DNA of 52,067 nt from an uncultured Lachnospiraceae bacterium (lineage in GTDB: Bacteria > Bacillota > Clostridia > Lachnospirales > Lachnospiraceae). The stretch spans positions 1 to 52,067 of the forward strand of contig CAMWXB010000023.1 in assembly GCA_947178125.1 (NCBI GenBank). Direction: 5' to 3'. The notes under the pieces were generated by a model that searched no databases, had not been told where the DNA came from, and saw only the letters and a program-made list of their open reading frames with translations. A program made the position numbers and the translations under genes. This document shows positions 5,964 through 14,972 of the stretch, piece by piece (within the stretch, counting starts at the first letter, position 1; each line of letters opens with the position of its first letter).

Positions 5964-7385
5964 ATGAAAGAAATGAAAATCTTGGCGCCATGCGGAATTT
6001 TAGGATACGGATTTCCAAAAGAGTCTTTTATGAACGGCATGAAAGAAAGACCGGACGCCATCGTAGTAGATGCCGGAAGTACGGATGCTGGGCCGCATAA
6101 GCTTGGAGAAGGAGTCGCGATTGTCAGTGACGAAGCCAGCAGAAGAGACTTGGAACTGATCATAACGGCGGCGGCTCAGGCAGGGATTCCGGCGATAATC
6201 GGTTCGGCGGGAGGCGCCGGGGGAAGAGTTCATGTAGAACGGACGCTGCGCATTGTTGCTTCTATCATAAAGGAATATCAGTTACAGGATTTAAAGACCG
6301 TAGTGATATGGGCGGATATTCCCAAATCTTTTATCAAAGAAAAGATGAAAGAAGGAAAAATAGAAAAACTGGGAAGCCTTGTAAAGGAACTGACGGAAGA
6401 GCGGCTCGATGAATCGAGCGGTATCGTAGCGCAGATGGGTCATGAGCCGATCGTAAAGGCACTGCGGGAAGGCGCGCAGTTAATTATCTGCGGACGTGCT
6501 TACGACCCGAGTCCGTTTGCCGCTATAACAGCGTATTACGGATTTCCGCTGGAATATGGGTATCATGCGGGCAAAATTTTGGAATGTGCGGCTCTTTGTG
6601 CGGTTCCTGGAACGACGAAGGATTGTATGCTTGGAACGATAAGGGAGGATGGATTCATCATTACGCCTCTGTCCGGTACGCGGAAATGTACGCCTTTATC
6701 TGTAGCCGCCCATACTTTTTATGAAAAAGAGCACCCTTATATATTGCATGGGCCGGGAGTGGTCATGAATCTGGACGCATGCAGTTTTGAACAATATGAT
6801 GCAGACAGTGTCATGGTAAGAGGCAGTCATATCGAAAGAGCGCCCTATTATCAGGTGAAGCTGGAGGGAGCTGTCCGCGTGGCATACAGGACGTTCGTAA
6901 TCGCAGGGGTACGCGATCCGATCATGATTTCCATGTTGGAAGAGGTGGAAAAGCTGGTAGAAGAGCAGACGATGGAGTATTACGCGGATATAGACAGAAA
7001 TCGCTATCAGATTCATTTTATGAATTATGGTATCAATGCGGTAATGGGAGAGGCAGAACCGTTTACAGGGGAAAAAGGACATGAAGTGGGTGTCCTGTTC
7101 GAAGTCATTGCAGATACCCAGGAACTGGCCAATGTTATTTGCAGCACACTGCGTTCTACTTTTCTTCATTATGGATATCCGGGAAGAAAATCTACGGCGG
7201 GTAATCTGGCTTTTCCATTTGCGCCGAGCGATATTCCGTTTGGGCCGGTATATGAGTTTTCCGTTTATCATCTGATGGAGATTGAAGAAACGGAAATGGA
7301 TGAGCTGTTTCCGGCAGACTGGATAGACTGGAAAAAGGAACTGGCGGCGGAAAGTCAGAAGGAAGGAGCATTGCTATCAGAATGA
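5964..7385 (+). CDS. AtuA-family (DUF1446) protein
   Basis: The 473-residue protein carries the signatures of the acyclic terpene utilisation AtuA-like family: GSTDAGPH at 38-45, GSAGGAGG at 80-87 and CGRAYDPSPF at 176-185. It is cytosolic, with no signal peptide. Family members occur in degradation clusters for terpenes and, in Firmicutes, beside transporters and a DUF4387 partner; the chemical step is not established, although roles in acyl or hydroxy-acid conversion have been discussed. It is the first gene of the operon and overlaps the DUF4387 gene by an ATGA junction, so the two proteins probably work as a pair. The ribosome binding site is AAAGAAAGG upstream. The family call is firm; the substrate is unknown. 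Confidence 0.88.
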   Translation: MKEMKILAPCGILGYGFPKESFMNGMKERPDAIVVDAGSTDAGPHKLGEGVAIVSDEASRRDLELIITAAAQAGIPAIIGSAGGAGGRVHVERTLRIVASIIKEYQLQDLKTVVIWADIPKSFIKEKMKEGKIEKLGSLVKELTEERLDESSGIVAQMGHEPIVKALREGAQLIICGRAYDPSPFAAITAYYGFPLEYGYHAGKILECAALCAVPGTTKDCMLGTIREDGFIITPLSGTRKCTPLSVAAHTFYEKEHPYILHGPGVVMNLDACSFEQYDADSVMVRGSHIERAPYYQVKLEGAVRVAYRTFVIAGVRDPIMISMLEEVEKLVEEQTMEYYADIDRNRYQIHFMNYGINAVMGEAEPFTGEKGHEVGVLFEVIADTQELANVICSTLRSTFLHYGYPGRKSTAGNLAFPFAPSDIPFGPVYEFSVYHLMEIEETEMDELFPADWIDWKKELAAESQKEGALLSE

Positions 7386-7702
7386 AAGAGTACAAATTAT
7401 ATGAGCTGGCAACGGTAATCCGTTCCAAGAACAGCGGTCCTTTTCAGATTACGCTGGATGTGTTATTCGACGATGTGGAAATCTACAGGAAAATAAAAGA
7501 AAGCGGGATAATCTCGAAGGAGCGCATAGCAGCCCTGTATAAAATGGAGGAGTCCAGAATCCAGCAGATCGTTTTCTTTGACACAGCGCTCGGATTTAAG
7601 ATTACTTACGACCGGAGCATTTCTTCCGGGACATGCGGGGAACGGGATGTTTATGGAGCACAGCAGCATGCTCCGCTGGCCGAAATGAAAATCACGATAT
7701 AG
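7382..7702 (+). CDS. DUF4387 protein, AtuA partner
   Basis: This 106-residue protein starts MKEYKLYELATVIRSKNSGPF, the standard N-terminus of DUF4387, and keeps the family's FDTALGFKITYDR core and the ending GERDVYGAQQHAPL. It overlaps the AtuA-like gene by ATGA, which implies translational coupling and fits a two-subunit enzyme. The larger AtuA proteins of proteobacteria often carry a similar small domain at their C-terminus, so here it seems to be a separate chain. Reaction unknown. Confidence 0.85.
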   Translation: MKEYKLYELATVIRSKNSGPFQITLDVLFDDVEIYRKIKESGIISKERIAALYKMEESRIQQIVFFDTALGFKITYDRSISSGTCGERDVYGAQQHAPLAEMKITI

Positions 7703-7729
7703 AAAACAGGGAAAGGACGGAAAATAAAA

Positions 7730-8665
7730 GTGGGAAAAACAACGGCGAAAACAGCGGCAAAAAAGAAATGTCAGATGACGACCTGGCAGAAAGTAAAAAG
7801 ATATAAATGGATTTATCTGATGCTGATGCCTGCGCTTTTATACTTTGTGATTTTTCGGGTGACAGCAATTATTGGCATGAAACTGGCATTTTATGATTAC
7901 AAGATCGTAGGGGACAATACCTTTGTAGGTATGAAATATTTTAAAATGCTTTTTGATACGCCGGCCTTTTGGAATATTATGAAAAATACGCTGTTGATCA
8001 GCAGTATAAAGATTTTTCTGCTGTTTCCTTTTCCGGTCATGTTTGCCTTGCTGCTGAATGAAGTAGGGAGGACAAAATTCGGGAAATTTGTGCAGGTCGT
8101 TTCCTATATGCCCCATTTCCTTTCCTGGGTCATTATTGCGGGCATCTGGATAGACGCCTTCTCACAGGGCGGCATTGTGACCGAAATTATGAAGGCTTTC
8201 GGTATGGAATATAAAAATCTTATGGTGAGCAAATCCGCGATCATTCCGATTTTGACTGGTTCTGAAATGTGGAGGAGTATTGGATGGGATTCCATTATCT
8301 ATCTGTCCGCGATTCTGGGAATCAGCAAGGAACTGTACGATGCGGCCGCAATTGACGGTGCGGGAAGATGGAAGACGGCAAAGCATATTATTTTACCTGC
8401 GCTGGCAGTTCCGATGGTCACGGTGCTGATTCTGAACGTCGGCTTTATCATGAGCGCGGGACTGGATCAGATTCTGAACTTTTCGAATGACGCGGTACTG
8501 AGCCGGATTGACATTATCGACACTTATGTATACCGGATCGGACTTGTGAACACGCAGTACTCTTTTGCAACGGCGGCAAGTCTGTTCAAAGGCATCATTG
8601 GAACGGCTATGGTCCTGATTACACATTTTATATCGAAAAAGCTTACCGGAACCGGAGCATGGTAA
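7730..8665 (+). CDS. ABC sugar transporter permease, LplB type
   Basis: The 311-residue integral membrane protein has six predicted helices, a basic N-terminus and the EAA loop ELYDAAAIDGAGRWKTAKHI near residue 203, which docks the ATPase. Length and sequence style fit the LplB branch of carbohydrate permeases, which work with large lipoprotein binding proteins. It starts at GTG with AAGGACGG upstream; no closer ATG fits. The second permease follows after 12 bp. No ATP-binding gene is present in this operon, so a shared MsmX-type ATPase elsewhere probably drives it. Confidence 0.9.
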   Translation: MGKTTAKTAAKKKCQMTTWQKVKRYKWIYLMLMPALLYFVIFRVTAIIGMKLAFYDYKIVGDNTFVGMKYFKMLFDTPAFWNIMKNTLLISSIKIFLLFPFPVMFALLLNEVGRTKFGKFVQVVSYMPHFLSWVIIAGIWIDAFSQGGIVTEIMKAFGMEYKNLMVSKSAIIPILTGSEMWRSIGWDSIIYLSAILGISKELYDAAAIDGAGRWKTAKHIILPALAVPMVTVLILNVGFIMSAGLDQILNFSNDAVLSRIDIIDTYVYRIGLVNTQYSFATAASLFKGIIGTAMVLITHFISKKLTGTGAW

Positions 8666-8677
8666 GGAGGTATACCG

Positions 8678-9547
8678 ATGAAGAAAAAGATAACGATTGG
8701 GCAGCTTTTAATTCGTATATGCCTTTTGACGGCGGCGCTGCTGATCTTGATCCCCATATTGAATATTCTGGCAAAGTCCATTTCCAATCCGAAACTCGTG
8801 CCGTATATGTCCGGCTGGCAGTTCTGGCCAAGTGGATTTGACCTGATCAATTACAAACTGATTTTTTCCAATTCGCTTGTGACCCGTTCTTTCCTGAACA
8901 GTCTGTTCATTACAACGGCAGGAACCATGCTGAGCCTTCTGGTGACCGGCTCTGCGGCTTATGCCCTGACAAGGCCCGGACTGCCGTTTAAAAAACCGCT
9001 TATGGTGTTTTTCATCATTATGATGATTTTTGAACCGAGTATCATTCAGGAATATTTTGTAATAAAAGATTTGAATCTGTTGAATAATATTTGGGTTATG
9101 GTGCTCTATAATTCCGTGAATGTATATTACCTGATTCTGATGATGCGTTTTTTTGAAGAAACACCGATAGCCTTGATCGAAGCGGCAAAGATAGATGGGG
9201 CCGGAGAATTATCGGTTTTTTTCAGGATTTTTCTCCCGCTGAATAAAATCGCATTTATGACGGTCGGCATGTTCTATGCAGTTGTAAGATGGAATGAATA
9301 TTTTAAGAGCAGCGTTTTCCTGCAGACAAGAGATACCACTGTGCTGCAGGTGTTTTTAAAACAGTTTGTCGTAAACGGGGACTCTACGGCAATTGCATCC
9401 TACGCGAATGTAGACCTGACATCCCTGAATATCGGTTCTTTAAAGGCAGCTACCATTGTCATTGTTATGGTACCGATTCTGGCGATGTATCCGCTGATCT
9501 TGAAATATTATACGGGCGGCGTTATGGCGGGGGGTGTCAAAGAATAG
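8678..9547 (+). CDS. ABC sugar transporter permease, YtcP/MalG type
   Basis: The 289-residue protein is the second permease half. It has six predicted membrane helices and the EAA loop ALIEAAKIDGAGELSVFFRI around residue 170. It starts with AAGGAGG 6 nt upstream. LplB and YtcP permeases come as pairs and import oligosaccharides or modified sugars. Immediately at its stop codon a family A palindromic element begins (9547), separating it from the SUMF1-fold gene. The binding protein for this pair is encoded at 12264. Confidence 0.9.
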   Translation: MKKKITIGQLLIRICLLTAALLILIPILNILAKSISNPKLVPYMSGWQFWPSGFDLINYKLIFSNSLVTRSFLNSLFITTAGTMLSLLVTGSAAYALTRPGLPFKKPLMVFFIIMMIFEPSIIQEYFVIKDLNLLNNIWVMVLYNSVNVYYLILMMRFFEETPIALIEAAKIDGAGELSVFFRIFLPLNKIAFMTVGMFYAVVRWNEYFKSSVFLQTRDTTVLQVFLKQFVVNGDSTAIASYANVDLTSLNIGSLKAATIVIVMVPILAMYPLILKYYTGGVMAGGVKE

Positions 9548-9663
9548 GGCGAGAAGAAGTTCTAAAGACGTTCCGCCAATGGGCGGAACGCCAAGAACTT
9601 CTACGACTTGCGGGGGCAAGTCTTTCTCGCCCGGGAGAATGCCCAAAATGCGGGCATTCTCCC
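9547..9663 (+). repeat. Family A three-way-junction element, copy A1
   Basis: All stems are perfect: outer stem GGGCGAGAA (9547-9555) with TTCTCGCCC (9624-9632); arm 1 GAAGTTCT (9556-9563) with AGAACTTC (9594-9601), capped by CGTTCCGCC/GGCGGAACG (9569-9590); arm 2 GACTTGC/GCAAGTC (9605-9622). A separate 12-bp hairpin, GGGAGAATGCCC/GGGCATTCTCCC, fills 9633-9663. The element starts on the last base of the permease stop codon. Confidence 0.85.
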
Positions 9664-9772
9664 GATGCAGGAAAAGGCTTCAGAAAAGATACAATTTTGT
9701 CTGGTTTTTCTTGGGGATTGGAACGTTGAGAAAACAGAAAGGGAAGAAGCAAATGAAGAAAGGGAAGAAGAA

Positions 9773-10471
9773 ATGGACGGACAGGTTTATATACCGGAAG
9801 GGCATTATCTATACAGGGTGGAACATCGGATTATGGAAGGAGACTGTGAATACGACCACGGACCGAGAATGGTCCGGGTTCCGGCTCTTTTCGCGGACAG
9901 GTATCCGGTGACAAATGAAAGGTTTTATCGGTTTCTGCAGGAATCCGGTTATCGGCCCGGCGACGCGAAGAATTTTCTACGGCATTGGGAGAACGGTAAA
10001 TATCGGGAAGAAGACAGGAATAAACCGGTGGTATGGGTCAGCCACAAAGATGCGGAAGCTTTTGCGGGATGGTACGGAGCAAGGCTTCTGACAGACTGCG
10101 AGTGGCAGTATGCGGCGGGCGGAAAAGAAAAATACAGGTATCCGTGGGGCGACGAATATGACAGGACCAAATGCAACGATACCGGGGAAGAAGCATTGAC
10201 GCCGGTGGATGCTTATCCGGAAGGGGCTTCTCCGTTCGGCCTCTGTGATATGTGCGGGAATGCTCATGAATGGACGGAGGAAGTTCTGGACGACGGCATT
10301 CATCAGTTCGTGCTTTTAAGAGGCGGTGCAAGTTATAAGGGGGCGCATTTCTGGCATGCGGAAGGCGGTGCAAAGCCTAATAACTGGCATTTGAAATTCC
10401 AGCTTCTGAACGAGGGAATGAACCGGTGCGCTACCGTTACCTTCCGTTGTGCAAAGGAGGCGGCAGAATGA
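9773..10471 (+). CDS. SUMF1/FGE-fold protein
   Basis: I chose ATG 9773 with AGGGAAGAAG upstream, giving 232 residues; an in-frame ATG at 9608 would translate the palindromic element. The fold is that of formylglycine-generating enzyme: DRYPVTNERFYRFL, VVWVSHKDAEAFAGWYGARLLT, EWQYAAGG, YPWGDEYD, PFGLCDMCGNAHEWT, LLRGGASY and the closing TFRCAKE. Authentic aerobic FGE needs two cysteines after the RGGS segment; that region here (RGGASYKGAHFW) has none, so sulfatase activation is unlikely, and no sulfatase is nearby. A sugar-binding or other non-FGE role in this operon is possible. It overlaps the next gene by ATGA. Confidence 0.82.
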   Translation: MDGQVYIPEGHYLYRVEHRIMEGDCEYDHGPRMVRVPALFADRYPVTNERFYRFLQESGYRPGDAKNFLRHWENGKYREEDRNKPVVWVSHKDAEAFAGWYGARLLTDCEWQYAAGGKEKYRYPWGDEYDRTKCNDTGEEALTPVDAYPEGASPFGLCDMCGNAHEWTEEVLDDGIHQFVLLRGGASYKGAHFWHAEGGAKPNNWHLKFQLLNEGMNRCATVTFRCAKEAAE

Positions 10472-12267
10472 ATATTTTTGAGATAGAGAATACACAGCTT
10501 CGTTTTCGGTTCGATACGGCATCGGGGCTTTGCTGTACCGGAATTTTCCAGAAGGAGATGAAAGAGGAATGGCTTACGAAAGCCTGTGTTCCTTTTATAC
10601 TTGAGGTATGTGGGAAAGCATATCCGGCGGATGTTTTTGAAATTAGGAAAGCAGAGCTTTTGCAGGATGAAAGAGACCGGGCGCTTGTTTTCGAACTGTT
10701 CCTGGCGGAATGGAAAATCAGGATGCGGCTCAGCGTTTCCGTGAAAGAAGAATGTCTGGTGTTTCTGCTGCAGGCCGGGGCGGAGTGGCAGGAAAGCCCC
10801 AGAGAGGTCTATTTGCAGATTCCGTTATTCCGGTATTTTCCGGAGAGAGGGAAATGGCATCTTTCGGCCAATCCGAGATCGAAACCGGACGGAAGCCCGG
10901 CGCTGGAACTTCACGAAGAATTTCCGCTTCCGATTTGCTGCATCGATCCGGAGACTGCGCATGGCATTATGATGGAACTCCCGGATTATCCGGAATTTAC
11001 GGGGACCTGGAATCAGAACAGGAACAGACAGCTTTTGCAGATGACGGACAGCGGGGAATTTTTAAATCATAATCTGCTGCTGCGTTTACAGAACAAAGAA
11101 CTGGCCGATGTGGCGGAAATCCATTTTTCTTCGCTCACCGAGGGCTATAAAGAGGCCTTTTTCCGGTATAAGGCGCATATCCGGAAGAACATGGATTTTT
11201 CCATGTATGAAAAAGAGGATTTAAAGTGGTACAGAAAAGCGGTGTATCATCATCTGGCTTTTGCCTATTCCAGAGAGATTTTCAACTATGAGACACAGAA
11301 ATTGGAAGTGGAGCGTCTGCTCGATGATGGAGAAGCGTTTGGCGGTTATGATATTCTGGTGCTTTGGTTCGTTTATCCGAGGCTTGGCGTGGATACCAGA
11401 AAACAGTGGGATTTCTGCAATGATATTCCGGGCGGAATAGAAGGCATTAATGAAATATGTGATAAAGCGCATGCGCGCGGCGTGCGTGTGATGCTTCCCT
11501 ACAATCCATGGGACGCGGCGGATAACGAGGCACTGACGGATGTGCTTGAACATATTGCGGAACTGGTGGAGAAGACACGGATTGACGGTATATGGTTCGA
11601 TACGATGGACAGTATTCCGAGAGGTTGCAGAGAAAGGATAGAGCGTATACGGCCCGGCGTGATCTGCTGTCTGGAGGTGACGCCGAAGGTACGCGGAACG
11701 GTAGAAGAAATTACCGGCTCCTGGAACCAGCGGTTCCGCATGCCGGAAGGCCATGTGCTCCGTTATCTGTTCCCGGAACATGCGGCGCCAATGACTTCGC
11801 GGTGGCGGGTGGCGGAAAAGAAAGACATGCTGATTAAGCGCGCTGTTTTTAACGGCACGGGTTTTGCAATCTGGCAGGATGTATTCGGGGCGTGGCTTCC
11901 TTTTGACAAAGAACAGAAAGCGGCGTTAAAGAAATGGAAACAGATTCTGCTTGCCAATTTCGATACCTACTTCGGAACGGATTCCATGCCGTTGTACCCG
12001 GTGCTGCGGGAGGAACTTTATATAAATGCTTTTTATCATGACAACGGAGAAGAAGAAATCTATTCCGTCTATAACGCATCCGACCATGCGGTAGACGGTG
12101 CGCTGTTCCGGCTTTATCCGCCGCCGGCGTCCGGTGAGAAGATACAGATTGAAGAATTATGGACGGGAGAGGGCAGTTTCTCGATACATCAAGGGAAAAT
12201 CATTTCCGGAACAATTGAACCGGAAAGGATATATATTTTAAAAATGACAAGGAGGAAAAAAGTATGA
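10468..12267 (+). CDS. Putative glycoside hydrolase (TIM-barrel)
   Basis: The start at 10468 follows AAAGGAGG and overlaps the SUMF1-fold stop codon, giving 599 residues. The N-terminal third is beta-rich, like a sugar-binding sandwich. The centre has TIM-barrel elements: GGYDILVLWFVYPRLG, KAHARGVRVMLPYNPW, TRIDGIWFDTMDSIP and VICCLEVTPK, whose Asp and Glu would be the acid residues. The C-terminus (YSVYNASDHAVDGALF) is a beta domain. This layout resembles alpha-galactosidase-like families and DUF6259-type proteins beside LplB/YtcP transporters, but I cannot name the family. No signal peptide, so it acts on imported substrate. Confidence 0.72.
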   Translation: MNIFEIENTQLRFRFDTASGLCCTGIFQKEMKEEWLTKACVPFILEVCGKAYPADVFEIRKAELLQDERDRALVFELFLAEWKIRMRLSVSVKEECLVFLLQAGAEWQESPREVYLQIPLFRYFPERGKWHLSANPRSKPDGSPALELHEEFPLPICCIDPETAHGIMMELPDYPEFTGTWNQNRNRQLLQMTDSGEFLNHNLLLRLQNKELADVAEIHFSSLTEGYKEAFFRYKAHIRKNMDFSMYEKEDLKWYRKAVYHHLAFAYSREIFNYETQKLEVERLLDDGEAFGGYDILVLWFVYPRLGVDTRKQWDFCNDIPGGIEGINEICDKAHARGVRVMLPYNPWDAADNEALTDVLEHIAELVEKTRIDGIWFDTMDSIPRGCRERIERIRPGVICCLEVTPKVRGTVEEITGSWNQRFRMPEGHVLRYLFPEHAAPMTSRWRVAEKKDMLIKRAVFNGTGFAIWQDVFGAWLPFDKEQKAALKKWKQILLANFDTYFGTDSMPLYPVLREELYINAFYHDNGEEEIYSVYNASDHAVDGALFRLYPPPASGEKIQIEELWTGEGSFSIHQGKIISGTIEPERIYILKMTRRKKV

Positions 12268-13808
12268 AAAAGAGATTGATTGCGTCATTGTTATCATTGA
12301 CCCTGGTAACAGGCCTGCTTGCAGGCTGCGGCTCCGGAGAAGAGCCGGGGAATGCGGGAAATACGGGAACGAACGAGGGACAGACGGTTTCCGAAACAAC
12401 AGATGCTTCCAATGCGGAAGAGACTTCGGGGCAGGAAGCGGAACAGGAGGAAGGAAGCGGGGAAGTCGTGACGCTGCGTGTAACCCTGAAAGGAATTTCC
12501 ATGGAAGACGAGAGACAGCGTGCATGGTTCGATGAGTATAACAAAGCGCTGGCGGAAGCGGGGATTCTGGCGAAACTTGAAGTGGTCGAGATGCAGAGCG
12601 GCAGCTATCAGGACAATCTGTCGCTCATGCTGAATAGCGGAGACATCCCGGATATTATTTATTTCCAGGGCGGCGACCAGGTATTTGCGGCACAGGGAAT
12701 ACTGGAAGATCTGACACCCTATATTGAAAATTCCAAATATGTGAAAAATGCACTGGAAGACTTCCAGAAAGAGCGGCTTGCCAATTATCCGTATCTGCTT
12801 TTCGTAACGCCGGCGCTTACGCCTACGCCGGTCATTCGCACGGATGTACTGGAAGGATGTGCATCTGCGGAAGCGGTTCTTGCAGATCCGACCATAGAAA
12901 ATTATCTGATGTTATTTGAGGAATTAAAAGAAGGACGCAAGGCGGTATTCGGGCTGGATGGAAACCTGAAGGGAATCAATGCGATGTTCGACCAGGCTTT
13001 CGGTCTGACGAGCACATGGGTAAAAGATGAGTCCGGAAACTATGTATATGGAAGAGTCAGCGAACAGTCTCTGGAAGAACTGAAATTCTATGCGTCTCTG
13101 TATCAGAAAGGAATCATAGACAAGGACTATTTAAGCGCGAACTGGGAAGTAAAAGAAAATGATTTTTACAGCAATAACACAGCAATCATCAGCGGTAATC
13201 AGGGGGCGGTCATCGACCTTTACAACAGCAATCAGGTCGCTGCAAACGGGGAAGGAGCAGCCCTGACGGTGCTTCCGCCGGCCAAAGGGGAAGCGCAGGG
13301 ATATCTTCCGCTGGATGTCAGCAAGGAATCCAGAGGATTTGCGATCAGCGCGCTGTCTGAGCATAAAGACCTGGCTTTTGAAGTACTTGATTTTGCAGTA
13401 TCCGGTCCGGGACGTATCCTCGATCTGATGGGAACGGAAGGCAAGGATTACACGGTAGAGAACGGCGTATATACGCTGCTTCCCGATCATGACACATGGT
13501 ATGCGAATTTCTTTGAGACTTTTGAAAATTTTGATCTGGGTGCTATGAGCCCGGATACGCCTTACTGGTCAGACGCGGCGGTCTCTTCTGCGGATATGAT
13601 GGCGACCTATGCGACGATGGATAATGCGTTCGTAATACCGGAAGAACACATCGTTAACTGGGATGCGGCAGAGACAAAACTTGCGGAATTTACAGCGGAT
13701 TTCGTGATTGGAAATAAGACGGAAGCTGACTGGGACGCATTTGTAGAAGAGTGGAACAGCGTCGGAGGTGCGGCTGTCACCGAATACGCGAATACGGTAT
13801 TACAGTAA
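12264..13808 (+). CDS. Solute-binding lipoprotein of ABC transporter (LplA-like)
   Basis: The 514-residue protein begins with a lipoprotein signal (MKKRLIASLLSLTLVTGLLAGC; Cys22 would be lipidated), then a Gly/Glu/Thr-rich linker to about residue 65. The mature domain reads as a family 1-type extracellular binding protein: SGDIPDIIYFQGGDQVFAAQG, YPYLLFVTPAL, and a long C-terminal lobe. Length over 500 fits the LplA/YtcQ group that feeds LplB/YtcP permeases. It overlaps the preceding gene by ATGA, with AAGGAGG upstream. The binding protein sits outside the membrane and should define the operon's substrate, which cannot be read from the sequence. Confidence 0.9.
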   Translation: MKKRLIASLLSLTLVTGLLAGCGSGEEPGNAGNTGTNEGQTVSETTDASNAEETSGQEAEQEEGSGEVVTLRVTLKGISMEDERQRAWFDEYNKALAEAGILAKLEVVEMQSGSYQDNLSLMLNSGDIPDIIYFQGGDQVFAAQGILEDLTPYIENSKYVKNALEDFQKERLANYPYLLFVTPALTPTPVIRTDVLEGCASAEAVLADPTIENYLMLFEELKEGRKAVFGLDGNLKGINAMFDQAFGLTSTWVKDESGNYVYGRVSEQSLEELKFYASLYQKGIIDKDYLSANWEVKENDFYSNNTAIISGNQGAVIDLYNSNQVAANGEGAALTVLPPAKGEAQGYLPLDVSKESRGFAISALSEHKDLAFEVLDFAVSGPGRILDLMGTEGKDYTVENGVYTLLPDHDTWYANFFETFENFDLGAMSPDTPYWSDAAVSSADMMATYATMDNAFVIPEEHIVNWDAAETKLAEFTADFVIGNKTEADWDAFVEEWNSVGGAAVTEYANTVLQ

Positions 13809-13810
13809 AA

Positions 13811-13903
13811 GTGTGAGAAAAGTTCTGAAACTTGCACCAGAGTGTGCTTTGTTAAAAAGTTCTAAAGACGTCTCGTCCCAGGACGAGACGTTCTTCAGAA
13901 TTT
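13811..13903 (+). repeat. Family A element, degenerate copy A2
   Basis: It starts GTGTGAGAA right after the binding-protein stop codon, as in A4, but the closing partner is missing. The right part forms a good arm: AAGTTCT (13857-13863) pairs with AGAATTT (13897-13903) with one G-T pair, capped by ACGTCTCGTCC/GGACGAGACGT (13868-13891). The left part resembles arm 1 of A4, so two 5' halves seem joined. Confidence 0.65.
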
Positions 13904-13948
13904 ACAGATGTCTGATTTGTACGAAAAGAAAGGAGTAAAGTTATTAAT

Positions 13949-14935
13949 ATGCTGACAAGACAACAATTACTGGAAAATAGAGAATTATTGACGGATAAGG
14001 CAGTCGGCGCATTGTGCGGCCTGGCAATCGGTGATTCTCTGGGTGATGCGGCAAGAATGCCGGACAACCAGAGGGATTACGGATTTACGACAGATTTTAA
14101 TAAAGGCGCTTCCTGGAGCACCGACGATACGGAGTTTGCGCTTCTCGTTGCGGAAACGATTCTTAAAAAAGGAGGAGATTTTACTACGGATGATGTGGTG
14201 GAAATGTGGCTTGCACATGTGGCGACGGAAGACGAATTAAAGCGCGGCGGCGTCAGTGAAGTGGAAGCGTGCAATAATCTGCGACGGGGGCTTAGGCCGC
14301 CGGAGTCCGGCAAATTTAACCCTCATCATCAGAGTGACGGTGCGGCGATGCGAAGCGGTCCGATTGGCATTTATTGTGCGGGCGACCCGGAAAAGGCAGC
14401 GTATCTTGCGGAAGTGGATGCTTCCGTCAGTCATTACGCGGACGGCATCTGGGGAGCGCAGGCAGTTGCGGTTGCGGTATCGCTTGCCATGGTGGACGCT
14501 TCTATGGAAGAAATATGGGATGGAGTTATGAAAACGGCGCCGGAAGGTTCCTGGTTCAGGGCGGCCTTGCTTCGCGCGGACAGGATTGTTACGGAACATT
14601 CCGGCAGGATTGCGGATGCGTGGATGCCGCTCCATAATGAGTTGTTCTCCACGAACCGTTCGACCGTTGCCGAGGCGCTTCCGGAAGTGTTCGGATGTCT
14701 TCGGTTAGAAAGCGCATCTTTTAAATCCGGGCTGCTTCTTGCGGCAAATTTCGGAAGGGATGCGGATACGATCGGTGCGGTCGCGGGAGCGGTACTCGGC
14801 GCAAAATATGGAGCGAAGAATATTCCGGAACATTGGCTGTTAAAGACCAGGTACCCGTCGGGAACCTGTTTGAAATTTACCAGAGGAATTGATATTGTCC
14901 AGTATGCAGAGCGGCTTACGGGGCTGATGAAATAA
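13949..14935 (+). CDS. ADP-ribosylglycohydrolase-fold enzyme
   Basis: The 328-residue protein has the all-helical ADP-ribosylglycohydrolase fold. [16 protein letters not shown] opens it, [16 protein letters not shown] (near residue 52) supplies the first pair of metal-binding Asp residues, and [16 protein letters not shown] (near 270) the second. Both Mg sites are intact, so it should be active. DraG/ARH enzymes remove ADP-ribose from proteins, but many bacterial members sit in sugar operons and probably split other N- or O-ribosides. Its company of transporter, PfkB kinase and a second family member favours catabolism. AAAGGAG lies 13 nt upstream of the ATG. Confidence 0.88.
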   Translation: MLTRQQLLENRELLTDKAVGALCGLAIGDSLGDAARMPDNQRDYGFTTDFNKGASWSTDDTEFALLVAETILKKGGDFTTDDVVEMWLAHVATEDELKRGGVSEVEACNNLRRGLRPPESGKFNPHHQSDGAAMRSGPIGIYCAGDPEKAAYLAEVDASVSHYADGIWGAQAVAVAVSLAMVDASMEEIWDGVMKTAPEGSWFRAALLRADRIVTEHSGRIADAWMPLHNELFSTNRSTVAEALPEVFGCLRLESASFKSGLLLAANFGRDADTIGAVAGAVLGAKYGAKNIPEHWLLKTRYPSGTCLKFTRGIDIVQYAERLTGLMK

Positions 14936-14972
14936 GCGCGGAAGAAAGAAAATTTAAAGTAGAGGTATGCCG

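Noticed and set aside
9608-9772. N-terminal extension of the SUMF1-fold protein to ATG 9608
   Set aside because: It would translate the family A element, has no ribosome binding site, and family similarity begins after 9773.
14256-14531. Open frames in other phases inside the ADP-ribosylglycohydrolase gene
   Set aside because: Arg-rich products, no start signals, and the other frame holds a clear enzyme.
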